Part shown: piece after piece, positions 9,260-22,448 of the stretch | How the letters are laid out: every line of letters begins with the position of its first letter | How positions within the stretch are numbered: the stretch's first letter is position 1 | From: Anopheles merus | Taxonomy: Eukaryota > Arthropoda > Insecta > Diptera > Culicidae | Assembly: GCF_017562075.2 (NCBI RefSeq) | Contig: NC_054084.1 | Coordinates: 46,532,697-46,596,696, forward strand | Direction of reading: 5' to 3' | DNA: 64,000 bases | Made by a program: the position numbers and the translations under genes | The notes under the pieces: model-generated | What the model was told of the DNA's origin: nothing | Databases searched by the model: none | The model's input: the letters and a program-made list of their open reading frames with translations, nothing else

Positions 9260-11018
9260 CAATGTGTGCATAGAAAGTGTACAGCGCAATGCTGTGCGAG
9301 TCTTACTCATACTGTACTATTCGGAACAGGTTGCAATTGTTAGAGCAGCGGTGCAGAAGGATTAAACATCACTCGCGAGGTCAATTCGTCAAAAACAAAG
9401 CATTAGTTTCGGATGATCACTGGGAGCCATCAGGGCTCCAGGTAACGAGTGGACACAATGAATTAATTTAACATATTTGTGTTGTTTGTGCAAATTACGA
9501 TAAGACTTAAACGGCTCCACTGATCCGTGTCACTGTGCGTACTGTGTGTAACTGAGCAGTACTCGGTCTCATCTTACATCTTTATTTATACGATTCATTT
9601 CCTTTTAGTTAGATTTGGTTTTACTTTACTTTCTATTTTGTGTCAATTATGCTGAATGTCAAGTTTTGAGTTTACATATGGTTGTGCTTATTATGTAAGG
9701 TCAGTTCTGGGTTCTGACGCTTACGCGGTGTTTTGTTTCCTACGCTTACGGTTCTGTTTGTACACACGAGGTACGGTGTCTCCTATTTCATTATTTATTA
9801 ACTGTTGGTTGCTATTATGCAATGCTGTGTATTTACGCTTTACCCACTTGAAGCGTTTTGTGCTGGGTAAGGTTTTTTTCGCACCTCCGGGGTTGTGTGT
9901 CGCTTGTGTGTTTTAAGTGTTTTTGGATAAGGGTTTTTCTGCTGACTTACAATTCCTGACGTAAGGTTATTTATGTGGTTTGGGTTGTGTTGGTATCTTG
10001 AGTGGTTGGAATTTGGTCTTTTTGTGTGTTGTGTTGTGTTGACAATTTTGTGTTTATTAAGTGTAATAAGAAATGTGTGTGAACTGATTGAAAACAGTAT
10101 AGCATGTGCATGTGCATGCTACAATACGATGCGATAGTTTTCTTTGATACATTTATATTTAGTTTTGTAAGTATGCGCGATCGTCTACCAACGGCACATC
10201 GTTTAATTGTGCGTTATATTGTTGAATATGTTTATAGGATTGTTGAAAGCAATTTTATACACCCTTTATGCTGCTAATATATTTTAACTGTTATCAAACT
10301 CAGCTAGATAGTTTGCTACGTTCCAAGCGGGATCGTTATATGAGATTTTTAAACAATTTTTAATCTCGTGATTATGTTAAGAAGAAAAAATACAAAGAAA
10401 ATTTCTTAGCTGTGAAAATTTTAAACCTGTAGGAAAAACGTACAATTTTCAGTAGGAAATAAAGTAAAAATGTCATTACAGATGTGATTTGTGTGTTGAG
10501 TTTTGTGTTGTTGTGAAGTGGAAGAAGTACGAGTTGCACAAACTATTCGAGTGAAGTAGTTAGCAAAGATTGGGCGCCTCCATAGGGATAGTGATTTTTG
10601 CACATTCGGATTTTAGAATTTACTTAACTTATTTTATGAAAAAATGAAGACACTACCGCTATGTCGTACTTTGGAAATATGAATTAATTAGTTGAATGTT
10701 TGCTCTGCTCTCCATACTTACATGGGCATTTGGTTGGGAAGAGGCATGTTTGGAAGGCATATTTAAAAGACTGTTGCTGTGTTATCAATGTATGTTATGT
10801 TATTAATGTCATCAACCTTTGAGATGCTTCCTCATGTGAATAATTAAAAACGGTGACTCATTTGCTTGACCTAAATTGGGAAAGGTCATCGGACTTGTTT
10901 AATGTTTGCCCAATTTCACCTATCAATTAATCATCTCTCTCTTTCTCTGTCGCGGTATGTCTGTGTTGCTCTCTGAGCAAAAACGTCAGCACGTCAATCG
11001 CCATTAAGATGAATACCG
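9260..11018. other. Convergent intergenic region
   Basis: Between the 3' ends of FBXW5 (plus) and OATP-A (minus). It is T/G-rich on the plus strand around 9.6-10.1 kb and has no ORF with recognisable content on either strand. It may include long 3' UTR isoforms of OATP-A. Confidence 0.4.
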
Positions 11019-11024
11019 TTTATT
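11019..11024 (-). terminator. AATAAA signal of OATP-A
   Basis: TTTATT on the plus strand, i.e. AATAAA in the sense of OATP-A, about 107 nt beyond its stop codon. Confidence 0.45.
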
Positions 11025-11130
11025 GTAAATTATCCCTTATCGCTTATTGACCGTAACACGGCACACCAAACATACGGTTAACAGTAATACATTTACACAC
11101 AGCTTAAACCGATACACCGATGAGCGTGTA

Positions 11131-11191
11131 TCACGAATCATGTTTGAACGCATGATTACTGATCGGTTCTGGATGAACTTTGTGCTGGTTG

Positions 11192-11226
<35 letters not shown>

Positions 11227-14200
11227 TCTCTGTTGCTGTTCCGCCATTTCCCGCTCACCGTACAAATCTAACGTTTTGCCATACCACCATACCAAACCAT
11301 CGAAAAACACTCCTACCGACGTAAGACCTGTAGAAACAAAGCGAAAAAGATCCTTTAACTGATTCTTATAATTTACAGCTGGAGGAAACTTACACAATGC
11401 TGTAATGTTAATGTAATATCGGAACAGCTTCTGGTCGTACAGTTGACAGTTGCCCCGTTTGCCACATTCTTCCGTCCACACTAGACAAGTACTGTCGATA
11501 ATTCTTCCGTAGATAATCGGACCAGGAATTAATGCGAACAAACTAATCATCATCAGTATCAATCCTTGGGTGAAAGATTTGTCCTGCTTCGAGACGCATC
11601 TGCAAACAATAATAAAACATGGGTTAACGATCATGTCACGATCGTTGCTTTACCATCATGGTGTATACACAACGTACCGATAGTTGACCAGCAGATTACC
11701 GATTCGACCAGATGCACCCAAACAGTTGATAATGCTGGAGATGATGGAAAAGAGATAGAAACCCACTGCACATCCTTTGAGGCATGCACCAGGGACTAGT
11801 TTCGCCGTGTAAAGTATGCTGTCCGGTTGGTTCGGTATGGTCCTTGTTGAGTGTTGCTCATCGTCGGTTTTGTTCACCGCTTGTCGCCTTATCCGACGCG
11901 AAGATTCTGTTGTTGGATCGGTACCGTCGTCGGCCGAAGCTTCCGGAATGGGCGGCAAAGAGCTTTGTTCCTGGTGTGGCTCGTCAGACTGTTCGGCACC
12001 GTTCGGCAGCTGATCGCCAGGCTTATCTGACGGGGGTAGGTTGGTGTCGTCCGTCTTCAGCTCATCGTGGGAAAGAGTGTAGTTGACCACTGGTTCATTG
12101 CCGGCCAAGAGTTTAATCGTGTCAGCTGCAACGTTCAGTGTAGTTGTATCCAACTGTCCGACCGTTGAGGAGCTCCCACTGCCCGTGCCGGAAGTCAACC
12201 AAGCCTCTGTGGGTTTACTTTGATCGACTGCATTTGCAATGCTCTGTGGTGTTGTAGATGGATTGAGCTGGGTTGTATAGAAAGTGGTCGTGTATTTTTC
12301 CCACGGCTGTTTAGTGATAGGGGAATAGTTTTCATTTTGGCAGGAGCAACTGTCGTAATACTTTTCTGCCGTGTGCCACTGATCGCATCCGGCATGACAG
12401 GCGGAAAAGAAGGTAATGCCCGTATCCTCCTGACAGACCGGGCTGTACGGTATCCCGTCACAGTGGCAGTGGCTGTTACAGTCGGTCGTAAGATTTAGTC
12501 GGCCCTGCACCAATGGCATCGTACCGTCGGGACAGGTCAGGAAGAGGTAGGATATCTGCCCTGCCATGTATCCCGCACCGACGATTACGTTCCAGAACAG
12601 CAGCTTCTTGGGCGAGGGCTTCTTCTTCGATATAATTATGCCGGATATTAGGAACCCGGCGACCATGCCGAAGAGCGTTATGGGCCCAGTGATGACGGTC
12701 GCATTCGCGGTAGACTTATGAAACTGCACCTCGATGTACTTGCTCAGGAAGGTGATGTACCCGCTGGAGCCGAGAATGTAAAAGATCCCCGAAAGGATGT
12801 TAAACATAAGCAGCTTGTTCTTGAGCAGTCGCATCAAGGCCATGGGAAAATCTGGAAATATTATGGACATTTTCAAACAGTTTAATGAAATTGTAACAAT
12901 ACACACAGAAGTGATGTAATGTACGCACCTTTCAGTTGCGGAAACTCGACGATGCTTTCGGCAAACTCAGCAGTATTCTCCGTCACAGCCTGCTGCTGAC
13001 GTTTGCTGAGACTTTCCTTCTCCTTGCCGAATGCTTCCGCGTCGTTCATCAGCATGACGGGGACGGAGGAGTGTGGGCGCTTGGCTTGGTTCGTATCGGC
13101 CTGCTTTGATTTCTTCGGTATTTCCTTTGGAAACATACCGATCAGAAAAGCGAAGATGATCATCGCCACACCGAGCAATATCCAGCCGAGCCACCATGCT
13201 CCAAGCCACCGTGGATCGGAGCTGTCAATGATGGGCGTCTTGGTAGGATCGATGTAGATCTTCAGCGCAAAGTATCCTGCAAAAGGATGGGTTGTAGGGG
13301 GGGGGGGGGGGGGAAGCGTACATTTTTGGATGATTTACTAACGACCACTCGTACTCGTTACCTACCGAGCGCAAATCCAACCACCGGCCCAAACGTGCGC
13401 AGGGAGGATGCGTAGGCCAGCATCAGCGGGGTGTTGGTTTTCTTCGTATTATCGTCCAGGTACGTTTGGCCGAGCGAATAGTACAGTGTATTGCCGATGC
13501 CGAGCACAAACTGGGACATGAAGATCAGTACCAACGGTACGACCGATATCGTCTCGAGGCATTCCTTCGGCGAGGAGGTGTCCAAACACAGCCGGTTCGT
13601 GCTCTTCACCATGATCGTGTAGTTCTGGTGCGAGCGGATGCGCGCTTCGTCTTCTTCCCGCTCCCGGATGTACTCCTTCGTCAGCTGCAGGGCTTCATCG
13701 CCGGCACCGTAAATGAAGTGCGGCATGGCCAGGATGAAGCAGGACAGTGCACAGAACACCACACCCCAGGCAATCCAGCGCGGTCGGTTCCGGTGACCGC
13801 CGACGTACGACAGTATGAGGGACAGTAGGATCTGAGATATTTCATTGCCACTCAGGATAATACCTGCCAAGCGGTGGGGAGGGTGAGAAAGAAGAGCAAC
13901 AATGAAAGCATCTGTATCGCGTATCGTTTGATTTCATCGTTGTGTGTCTAGGTCTAGGTTTAGGCGTAGTGAATTGTTTTCCCCGGGAAATAAGCGATAA
14001 AGCCTCCGGCCCGGCAACCGGGCGGCAGGCAACCTCATCAATCAATCAACCAATCAATCAATCAACCAATCATCCAATGAAATGGCGCCAAATCACTTGG
14101 CTCTGTCCTGAAGATCCTGGTGAACACAGCGCCAAAACAAGCTACGATCAAGCAATTCTAGCGGCTGGGGTTTTTTTTATTCTGTCACACGCAAAACTTT

Positions 14201-14314
14201 CTAGATGAGCTCAAATCTTAGGAAAAACGGAAAGATATATTACTATCTGATAGTGAGCAGCAGAAACAGCTGTTTACAGATCGATAACATTGTGTACTGT
14301 ATCAGTAGCGTATG

Positions 14315-14413
<99 letters not shown>

Positions 14414-15457
14414 GGGAGAAATATTGGGGAGTACGCACTGCAAGTGACGTCGTTTACATGGCGGCTCTGGTCACGATAAGTAAGCCCACCGAACAGGGGT
14501 GACCATCGATTAACGAGGTGCGAATTGACCACCAAACAACACGGGCTTGACGACATCGAAAACCTTCCGTCATCGCACGATGCCCCACAGTAGGAAGTGT
14601 GCAGTGTGCTGTGTGTGTATTGAGCTGCCAAGGATGTTCCTTGGCGTTATTATTTGATTAGGTAGTTGATAAACTGGTGGGGAAGATGATAACTGCGGAG
14701 AAACTACTTGAACTACTTATCAATACGGAATTCAGCGTCTTCGAGGTCAGCTAGTAGCCAGTAGACACCAGCCGATTCGATCGTCAGGTTATTGACATTG
14801 TCGGTCTAATCTCACCCCACTACTCTCACAACGTGGCGCATTTACTATTTACTTTACACACTATTTACTATTGCTACTTTTTAAGTAGTAGATATAGAGC
14901 TACCGGGATCCCATTGTAGGGCAAACTGCGTGGAAAAATTTACAAACAAAAAGGCCCTTCATGTGGCGGCAGTATCAGGCTTCTCCAATCGGGCAAAATG
15001 GCTCAAACTCTCGACGAATTTCGATGGCAGACGGTAGTATTAGCAATTAGCAATATCAATACCGAGGGAGGGTGGTCTAGGCGGCTAACGAACGTGCCGT
15101 GATGATAAAGCACCCAGCTCAGACACACTTTTACTGATAGAGGCACACAGCAATGGAGACAGAACGACGGTTAGTATTGGTAAGGAGCGCAACAGTCAAG
15201 AGCATGCCACACGGTTTGGGTTAAATTTCAAACCGTGGCAGCTGTGTCTAAGCCGCTTTTCGCATCTTACCCGTAGTAGAGGAGGGAATTTTGAACCGTT
15301 TCTCCAGCGTGGTAAGCGTGATGACGAAGTAGATGTATGCCATCGCCTGCACGGTGCCGAGAAACCCATACACCATAATGAACGATCGGGGCGTAGCGAA
15401 GCGCTGCAGCCAGGCCGGATGCCAACAGGATATGCCACACAGCTGGTTCGATTTCAT
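11131..15457 (-). CDS. Organic anion transporting polypeptide (OATP/SLCO family), OATP-A
   Basis: Five coding exons read from high to low coordinate: 15457-15271, 13863-13366, 13276-12929, 12851-11678 and 11599-11131. Phases 1,1,1,2 all agree and give 891 aa. The N-terminus WLQRFATPRSFIMVYG and TTLEKRFKIPSSTTG, then RPRWIAWG and MPHFIYGAGDEALQLT, are OATP hallmarks. To my recollection they are closest to the Oatp74D/26F clade, which includes the ecdysone importer, but this needs a tree. About twelve membrane segments are expected. The large extracellular loop carries the Kazal-like cysteine module at about 469-516 (YSPVCQEDTGITFFSACHAG). A roughly 180-residue Ser/Thr/Pro-rich insert with RRIRR at 663-667 follows it. 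The signature CLVWTEECGKRGNCQLYD precedes the last helix. The cytoplasmic tail has a polyglutamine run. It should be a sodium-independent plasma-membrane carrier of large amphipathic anions or steroids. It is head-to-head with OATP-B. Confidence 0.93.
11195..11224. repeat. (CTG)n / CAG repeat encoding polyglutamine
   Basis: Trinucleotide repeat within the last coding exon of OATP-A. On the minus strand it encodes Gln residues in the C-terminal tail. Confidence 0.9.
13297..13313. repeat. Poly-G run in OATP-A intron 2
   Basis: A homopolymer of about 17 G in the 89-nt intron between exons 2 and 3. It reads as poly-C in the transcript, 16-33 nt from the 3' acceptor, so it may act as part of the polypyrimidine tract. 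Confidence 0.9.
14036..14080. repeat. (AATC)n-like tetranucleotide repeat
   Basis: Imperfect repeats of CAATCAATC/CAAC in intron 1 of OATP-A. Confidence 0.7.
14319..14411. repeat. Long (GA)n microsatellite
   Basis: About 90 bp of GA repeat in intron 1 of OATP-A. GA tracts can bind GAGA-factor-type proteins in insects, but no function is shown here. Confidence 0.95.
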
Positions 15458-16096
15458 TGTTCGGCGGGATCGTCACACACACAACCTCCAGTAACAACAC
15501 ACAGTCACACAGTCGCACTTTGTCCACAGGCGCTAATCCACACACTTGGGCACACGCTTTTGGTTTACTCCCGAGCTTCCTCTTTTACCGCGAGGGATCC
15601 GTCGGCGTGCTGTGAAAGTCCCGAAAATCACTATCACTTATCATTGCGTGCGTCAGACGCGCGGGGCTGGAAAAGAAGACGCTAGAAGCTGCACTTGATT
15701 CGATAATGATCACGCTGACCCATTACACATTTCCACCACGCGCGATGTGTAGGACTGTGTTCACTTGATATAGCCCGAATATTCGTACATGGACAATTCG
15801 TTCGGACGGAGTTGGTGGGAGCTGGCGCAGACTTTTACCGTGGTTTCGGGCGGTCCCCGTGTCGTTGGCAACCTAACCCGCGCACGACTGTTGCCCGATT
15901 GATTGATGGAGGGCGCGATATACGGCGTTGGACCTCACTTCACAGGACAAGTGCTGATACCGGGGTACCGTACCGAGGCATGTCGAGCCGTGGGTGCCAG
16001 ATAATCACATCATTTATCGGAGAAGAGTGGAGAACTGGGAATGGTTTATGGTTGGCGGGGTATCACGGCACTAGTGACAATCGGTATAGCAGAAGG
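15458..16096. other. Upstream region of OATP-A
   Basis: Sequence 5' of the OATP-A start codon. It has moderate GC and no convincing TATA box or ORF. It probably holds the 5' UTR and part of the promoter; untranslated exons further upstream cannot be excluded. Confidence 0.35.
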
Positions 16097-16121
16097 GTGG
16101 GGGGGGGGGGGGGGGGGGGGA
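16097..16121. repeat. Poly-G run
   Basis: About 22 consecutive G upstream of OATP-A, a potential G-quadruplex former on the plus strand. Confidence 0.9.
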
Positions 16122-17470
16122 GGACGACGATGAATAGGCGGTTTTTTGGTGATCTGATGGGAGACAATTTTTGATAGGCAATAGAAGATTCCGGGTGGAG
16201 CCACCCGGAGGAAGGTCCGATTTGGGTACCGATTATGGAGAAAAGGGACATGCGGGTACAATGAAATGCCGAAACAAATGCCCCACGAAGGGGTTGTCAC
16301 TCTCATTTCAAACATACATAATAGGGATAGGTGTGGGTGTTTTTAAGTAACCATACCGCAGCGTGTATGTGTCTATGCACATTTATTGATACACACGCTC
16401 AGCACGTTGCAGGTGGAGAAGATAATTGGAAGATAACTGGCAAGGAAAGTAAACTGTGGCGGGTGGTTTCGCTTATTTTATCGATGGCTAGTGGCAGGAT
16501 TAGACGTGATAAGGAGTCGCAGAATGGCCGAACACGGAATGGATGTTTTGGATGTACGTTTCATTTCCTGCTTTCCTTGCTAACCGCTCGTCGGGTGAGG
16601 TGCAGACAGTTAAACGGCGGTTGATTATTTTCACATGACCTGTTAGAATATACACAGTGCCCCAGTGGGTGTACGATAGTTGAGGCAGGTTGGCAATGCT
16701 TCATTTGAGGAGTTAGTTCCGTTGGGCATTATCGCTAGATCGATAGTTAGATGAACGCAATCGGGAATGTGAGGATGTAGTAGTAATGTTGCAGAAGAAT
16801 ATGCATGGTGTATGAAGGGTATACATATGGGACATATGGGTGAATTAACACGTCAACAGTCCAAAGATGGTGACGTAAACATGAATAGACGACATGAATG
16901 AATTCTTTCGATCAATAAGGATCAATTATTCATTCGACATTTTAGGGAAATCAGACGATCATTGGACAAATGATCAAGCAAAATGACGAAAGTCACGTGA
17001 GACTAACAAAAAAAGGATATAAATAGCTAAAAACCATATCTTTCGAATTGTTTTTACATTAATTCCTAATTTTAATGGCGAATAAAAACAAAGGAAACGG
17101 AACGTCTTGAAAAATTCTTTTGGCCGGTTGTTTCTATCAAAGTAGGGACTTAGTTGTTAATAAGATCATAAAGCTTTGCTATAAGATGATGTAATCATTT
17201 TTCTATGATTCTGGATAATCATTGATACCCGAGGAAGACATTAGACTTCCAATTATTCCCAACAAATCCCTTATATAGCCAGAAAGCCATATTTTTTAAC
17301 AGGACCAATGAGGTGAATGATATCTATATCCGATCTGGGATAAGTCTGGTGCTGTAGTCGTCGGATAACTTAACAACATGGGTCAGAGGTTAAAATCTCA
17401 TATGGAAAAAACTCCTTATACGCCGAACTGGTGATCTGTTGCTTTGGTTAAATTAATAAATATACTGACA
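16122..17470. other. Intergenic spacer, no gene seen
   Basis: Part of the 7-kb region between the start codons of the two OATP genes. No ORF on either strand shows recognisable protein sequence. Confidence 0.5.
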
Positions 17471-17474
17471 TAGT

Positions 17475-17721
17475 CAGCGGCAGATCTAACGGTAGGAGGG
17501 CTATACGGTCGCCTGGGGCCCCGCCGATTTAGGGGCCCAGTAGATCGCTAGTCTGTAGTATGAAGTATGTATAAAAGTGGACAGAGTATTAACGATAAGG
17601 ATGGACTAGCCTGGAAGGATGCACGTGCCCCCCCCCTCTCCTCCGCTTACCATTTATCATTTAGGGGGCCTCAACTCGTCTTACCACCCAGGCCACCCGA
17701 TATCCTTAATCCGTTACTGCC
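17475..17721. mobile_element. Possible decayed hAT-like MITE
   Basis: The left end CAGCGGCAGATCTAACGG with GCCTGGGGCCCC resembles the CAGnGGCGGATCTA...GGGGCC ends of hAT non-autonomous elements. The reverse complement of the right end (GGCAGTAACGGATTAAGG with GTGGCCTGGG) aligns loosely. No clean 8-bp target duplication is visible, so the call is weak. Confidence 0.3.
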
Positions 17722-20700
17722 TATTAGTGTATAAGGACGTAGAGGACACTCGCTATTGTGACAAATAAGCGATAGTCTAAAACTTCTTATTAAGTTACTA
17801 AATTATTGTTAAGAACGTACTGTTATGTTAAAACAAAATGATGGTCTGCGGGCAGCATGCGACCCCAGAGGGTTCTGCATGCGGCCCACGACGCTATGGA
17901 GTAATGATTAATACAGTCCATATTTGTCGTTACCATTGATATTTGAGTTAATTGTTGTCGCAACAGGCTTATCGGGTTAACAAATGGCCCGCCAAACAAA
18001 TGAGTTTGGCACATCTGTGTTATATGAATAAACAACATCAGTCTCTGCAAGATAAATCCATCTCAAAGTCGAAATGAATATTCCTTCAAGCAACTTGACA
18101 AACAAAATTTAAAAAATTAAGTCTTAAGTAAAACATAAAAAAATTGAACAAAATTATGAGCTTAATAAAATTGAACCGTAAACACCATGCAATAAACAAA
18201 ACACATACGCTGGTGAACAATCTCAAGGAGAATAAGTTAAATAAAAAAAAAACATTCTGCGTGTTATTCGAAGTATAGTTGTTTACGACGAAGTTCCCCT
18301 GCATGATCTTCTGCAGCGGATGAGTCTCAAGAACTTTGGCAAACTTTTGACTGCCTCATGCGGAAGAAAACAAATCGAAAACTTGTTCATTTATGAACCC
18401 ATCCATCGGTCGATGATGATGATGTGTGGCCGTTGCGAGGCATAATGCGTTAAGCCATACAACCGGTTTTAGAATTTCTATGCCCGCTCCACTCCTATCG
18501 TGGTTATTTTTTTCCTTCACAAGTGATCAAGACTACTTCAAGAAATTGAGAACAAATGTCAATGTACCACTGGCGGTAGGCTTCGATCGAGGGCAACGGC
18601 TGATGTAAAAAGGGTTGATGTGAGCAAACCTATAAGGCGGTTGTATCGATCGATCATGCAAAAATTATGCAACAAAGAGCAAAGCTGCAAACGAACGTAC
18701 AAGTTTACTGTAGCGTCGTAAAACACTGCACACAGTAAAATGCTCGTCCATTTTTAATGTATAGGGGAAACGATCGTAAAAAGTTCAACCCTAGCGATGA
18801 CACATTGGGTAGCGAGAACAGAACATCTTCGAATAGTTGTTTTAAACATTGTCATAAATCAATGTTTTAAAAATCAAATGCATACAATACAACAAAAAGA
18901 CAGCTAATTGTTTTTTTCCAACTCTCAACGACCAAAAAAAATAGCTCCACAAACACGGCGATATGCGTGCACAAATTAGCGGATGTTCTGGAAACTGTCA
19001 TGATCATCATGCCTTTTTTCACCTTCCTGTTGTGTGTTTGGTGATTTGATCGTTTTGGATAACGTCTAATTCATGCTGTTGCTGTCTGATTTTGCAGTCG
19101 TTGTCTGATTTGTTGATGTTAGTTTTTTCGTTGTCATTGTTGTTGTTGTTCAAAATATTCTCCACTCATCCGCGTCAGCAACAATCGGGCAGCGGTACAG
19201 CACTACAGGTGATCATTAGGTTAGAGAGGCTTTATCCACCACTACACGAGCAACACCGCACGGAAGGGAAACATTATTTTGCGTTCACGCTGCCTTCCTT
19301 GATAGTGAGCACACGTGGAACGTTCTACAGTGTGAATGCGTTCATGTGAGCATGGCATGCTGTTAAAAAAATAGTTTGAAATGAATAAAAAAAAACAACA
19401 ACACTACTGTACTAAATGGTACCATTTCCAACACCATGACAACACCACGGCGACTGCAGTGGACAGTAGTAATTTCACACTATTATCATAATAACATCAG
19501 CGCATCTGCGTTTCGGAGCAGCAGCAGCAGCTGTAGCCGTTGCGGCGATATGCTGCGCGATCACCGCCGTGCATGGAAGAGAAACTGGAGGGTGGTGAGA
19601 TTTGCGGAGCTGTATATAAAGACCACAATAGAACCGGGGAACAGTAATTTGATCATCGCGCGAAACCTGCAAACCTGCAATTGCTTAAATGATTTTGCGA
19701 ATGGGATTTTAAGTGTTTAATTGTGTGCTGGTTTTGTCACATTCCGTTTGAAAACTTGAAAAAAAAAAGTAGGTACGATCTGATTTGGGCACACAGGTCA
19801 CGCATGAGCTCGTATTTGAATTCTAGCACAAAACACAAAACGGTAGATCGTTTGCTTATGCTCGGCAAACGTTCACCTCAAACACTGCACGAACACGAAC
19901 GCACATCGAGAGCAGCATCGAAGAGCAACAGGGGTTGATTCTGTGACAGGGCAAGCTTAGTACACACCACCATGTTTGTTACGGAATTTGGCTGGCCAAC
20001 GTCACCGTATCTGGAAGTTTCACTCGATCGGCACCGCGGGGCATCGCGCGCGAAAGCTACCCGACCACTTGTTGAAATGTGCTTGCAGTGCGCACGGGAC
20101 TTGATTTCGAACTAAGCGAGAAGTGTTTCGATGGCCAACGAACGCGACAGCGAGTCTGTGCCAGGGGTGCACAATCGAGTAGTGGCGTTGTGAAACGTGC
20201 TCAATTGACGTGGCCGTTAGTTTGTTTTTAAAGAATGAGGCAAATATTTTTCGGATAGTTTGTGTGCAATTAAAAAATCATAGATATTTATAAAATATTT
20301 ACTTATTAGTTTTGACTAACTTTGAATTAGCTATTTAATAATAAATTTTGTACAGTTATATTAAATATATTCTGAAATAAAAAAAAGTAATAGTTATCAT
20401 TTTTTTTCTTTTTATAACGCTCTTTTATGTTATAAACATGTGGACAGCTGCTTATTGGACGGTGTTTATGACAAAACAAAAACCTGTGTTAAAATGCATA
20501 ATGTAAAATACATAACCTGTGTTAAATGTTAATGATCATTCTTTAAAATTAAATATGTAACTGTAAAAGTAAAAATTGTTACACGTCGACGTTGCATATC
20601 GTTCGGTAATTAAATCTTTCAATTCAAAAGTAAGAGAGTTTAAAAAATACAGTTTAAAAATTTCTAAACCAATGTAATCAGACAACAGAGAAATATTAAT

Positions 20701-21559
20701 CTTTACTTTTACCAAATTTAGCATGAAACACATCTTCTATGCCTGGAAAGATGAGGAAATTATTTTACGTTACAGTTGATGCTATTTTGAATGAATCTTT
20801 CCAACTTTAGGTCATTAACAAATAATACATTATTTTCCTATTATATTTCAAAACACATCTTTTCTCATTTGAAGAGCACTGGTACATGCAGGCGAGTAGC
20901 TTTTTGTTTGATAACATTACGATGACGATTCATTGTACCATGATGAACTGCAGTCCAGGTAGAAATGAATATGTTTGTACCATAGTCAGCAAATGTTTTT
21001 GGTTCATCAAAAAGGATTCATTAAAGCATCCGGATCGGAACGAAAACATTAGTTGAATTTTCTAATGATAGTTGAACATACTCAAAACACATTATTCGGA
21101 CATATTTGACCCATTAAAGTAATGACTGGTGAAACGGCGAAACCGTTGGGCGAGTTGAAATGTGGAAATCTTGTATTAAAATACTACAATTGCTTCTCTG
21201 ATAAATGTATAGTTACCTGGATGATGTTAGGCGTCCACAAACAGGTTTATTATGTTCAGCTTTACATCGTATTGTTAGTAAGGGTTGTTAGAATCAGATT
21301 AAATTAATTGCGATTAAAATTGGAGTGTGAAGACTACATCATTTTGTAGGAATCTGATGCTTTTTTCATAGTGAGATAAATCCCATATTTTATCTAATCT
21401 CAATGAAGTTTTTGAAATGTGTTATATGTTCAATGTTTATGTTTATTAATCAAGGGACTGCAAAGCTCTCTTTAAATTGCTTAAATTAAGTTGTAAATTT
21501 AAGTTTACATTCAATTAGACTGACAAGGCAAATATAACATTTACATTAAACATTTATTA
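17722..21559. other. AT-rich intergenic spacer with a GC-richer island
   Basis: No recognisable protein. The stretch 19940-20210 is clearly GC-richer than its surroundings and could be a distal promoter or untranslated first exon of one of the OATP genes; no splice site can be linked with confidence. Confidence 0.35.
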
Positions 21560-21804
21560 CAGGGTTTCCCACGATTTATTGGTCAGATCCCATGATTTTT
21601 TGGTGCGTTCCCACGATATTTTGGTCGTATCCCATAGATTTTTGGTTCGTTCCCATAATAAATTGGTATTTTCCGCTTCGATATCAATACAATGGGAACA
21701 AAAATTTCTGGGAAACGGCCAAAAAATCGTGGGAACGCACCAAAAAAATATGGGAACTCACTAAAAATTGATGGGATCCAACCAATAAATCGTGGGAAAC
21801 CCTG
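21560..21804. mobile_element. Hairpin MITE built of 21-bp repeats
   Basis: TA-flanked (21558-21559 and 21805-21806). The first 20+ bases CAGGGTTTCCCACGATTTAT are the exact inverse of the right end. Each arm is itself a degenerate tandem array of about five 21-bp units of the form TCCCAnGATTTnTTGGTnnGT, so nearly the whole 245 bp folds into one long hairpin. No coding capacity. An (ATT)n tract follows at once. Confidence 0.85.
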
Positions 21805-21830
21805 TATTATTATTATTATTATTATTTTAA
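21805..21830. repeat. (ATT)n microsatellite
   Basis: About eight ATT units directly abutting the right end of the hairpin MITE, perhaps seeded by its insertion site. Confidence 0.85.
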
Positions 21831-22204
21831 TAAACCGAAGATGTATCAGTAATGGTTTATACCGTGTACAGTAAACTAATTTAGATTAAGAATTGTATGT
21901 TTTCAATCAAAATAAATTTTCATTAGTTTTTTTATTCCATTCTTTGGTAAATGAACTACATCTGGTCTGTAGACTTGCTTGACTTGTTTTCTAAACTAAA
22001 GTAGGATCCTGATCTTGATACTTCTGCAAAAAATGGGTGACTTTATACGAGTATATTAAAAAACAACAGTACATCCTCATATTTAAAAATAATGTGCACA
22101 ATTTATACATTTATTAACATTAAACAAATCTTTAGTAGCTATCGTAGCACTTGCTCTAACTTTTCGAACCACCCGGTGTCACTATGTTAAAATAAAACCT
22201 TTAC

Positions 22205-22246
22205 GATAAGATAAGATAGCACCTACTAGTAATGCTGCAGATAACA
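22205..22246 (+). promoter_or_regulatory. GATA-site cluster upstream of OATP-B
   Basis: GATAAGATAAGATAG at 22205-22219 holds three overlapping GATA motifs. A fourth (AGATAA) lies near 22239. They lie about 205-245 bp upstream of the OATP-B start codon. GATA factors drive gut and fat-body genes in mosquitoes; a role here is inference. Confidence 0.4.
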
Positions 22247-22448
22247 GTTCACCGTTGGCCCTACCGTACCGTCCGCTGTAGTAGTAAGAGTTTGTCCATG
22301 AAACAATCCACCAGCTAGAGGTACAGGATCCAGCACCTTGCCGGATCGCAGAGTGTGTTTAATTGTGCAACATTTTCCAAGTCGTTATAGTGCCTACAGT
22401 GCAGGATGTTTTGATTGTGGAACAGAATTTCGCTTGTAGATCAACAAA

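Noticed and set aside
14243..14631. Leu/Ser and Arg/Glu repeat proteins
   Set aside because: They are translations of the (GA)n microsatellite, not genes. The same holds for frames over the CT repeat at 56.4-56.5 kb and the CA repeat at 59.3-59.4 kb.
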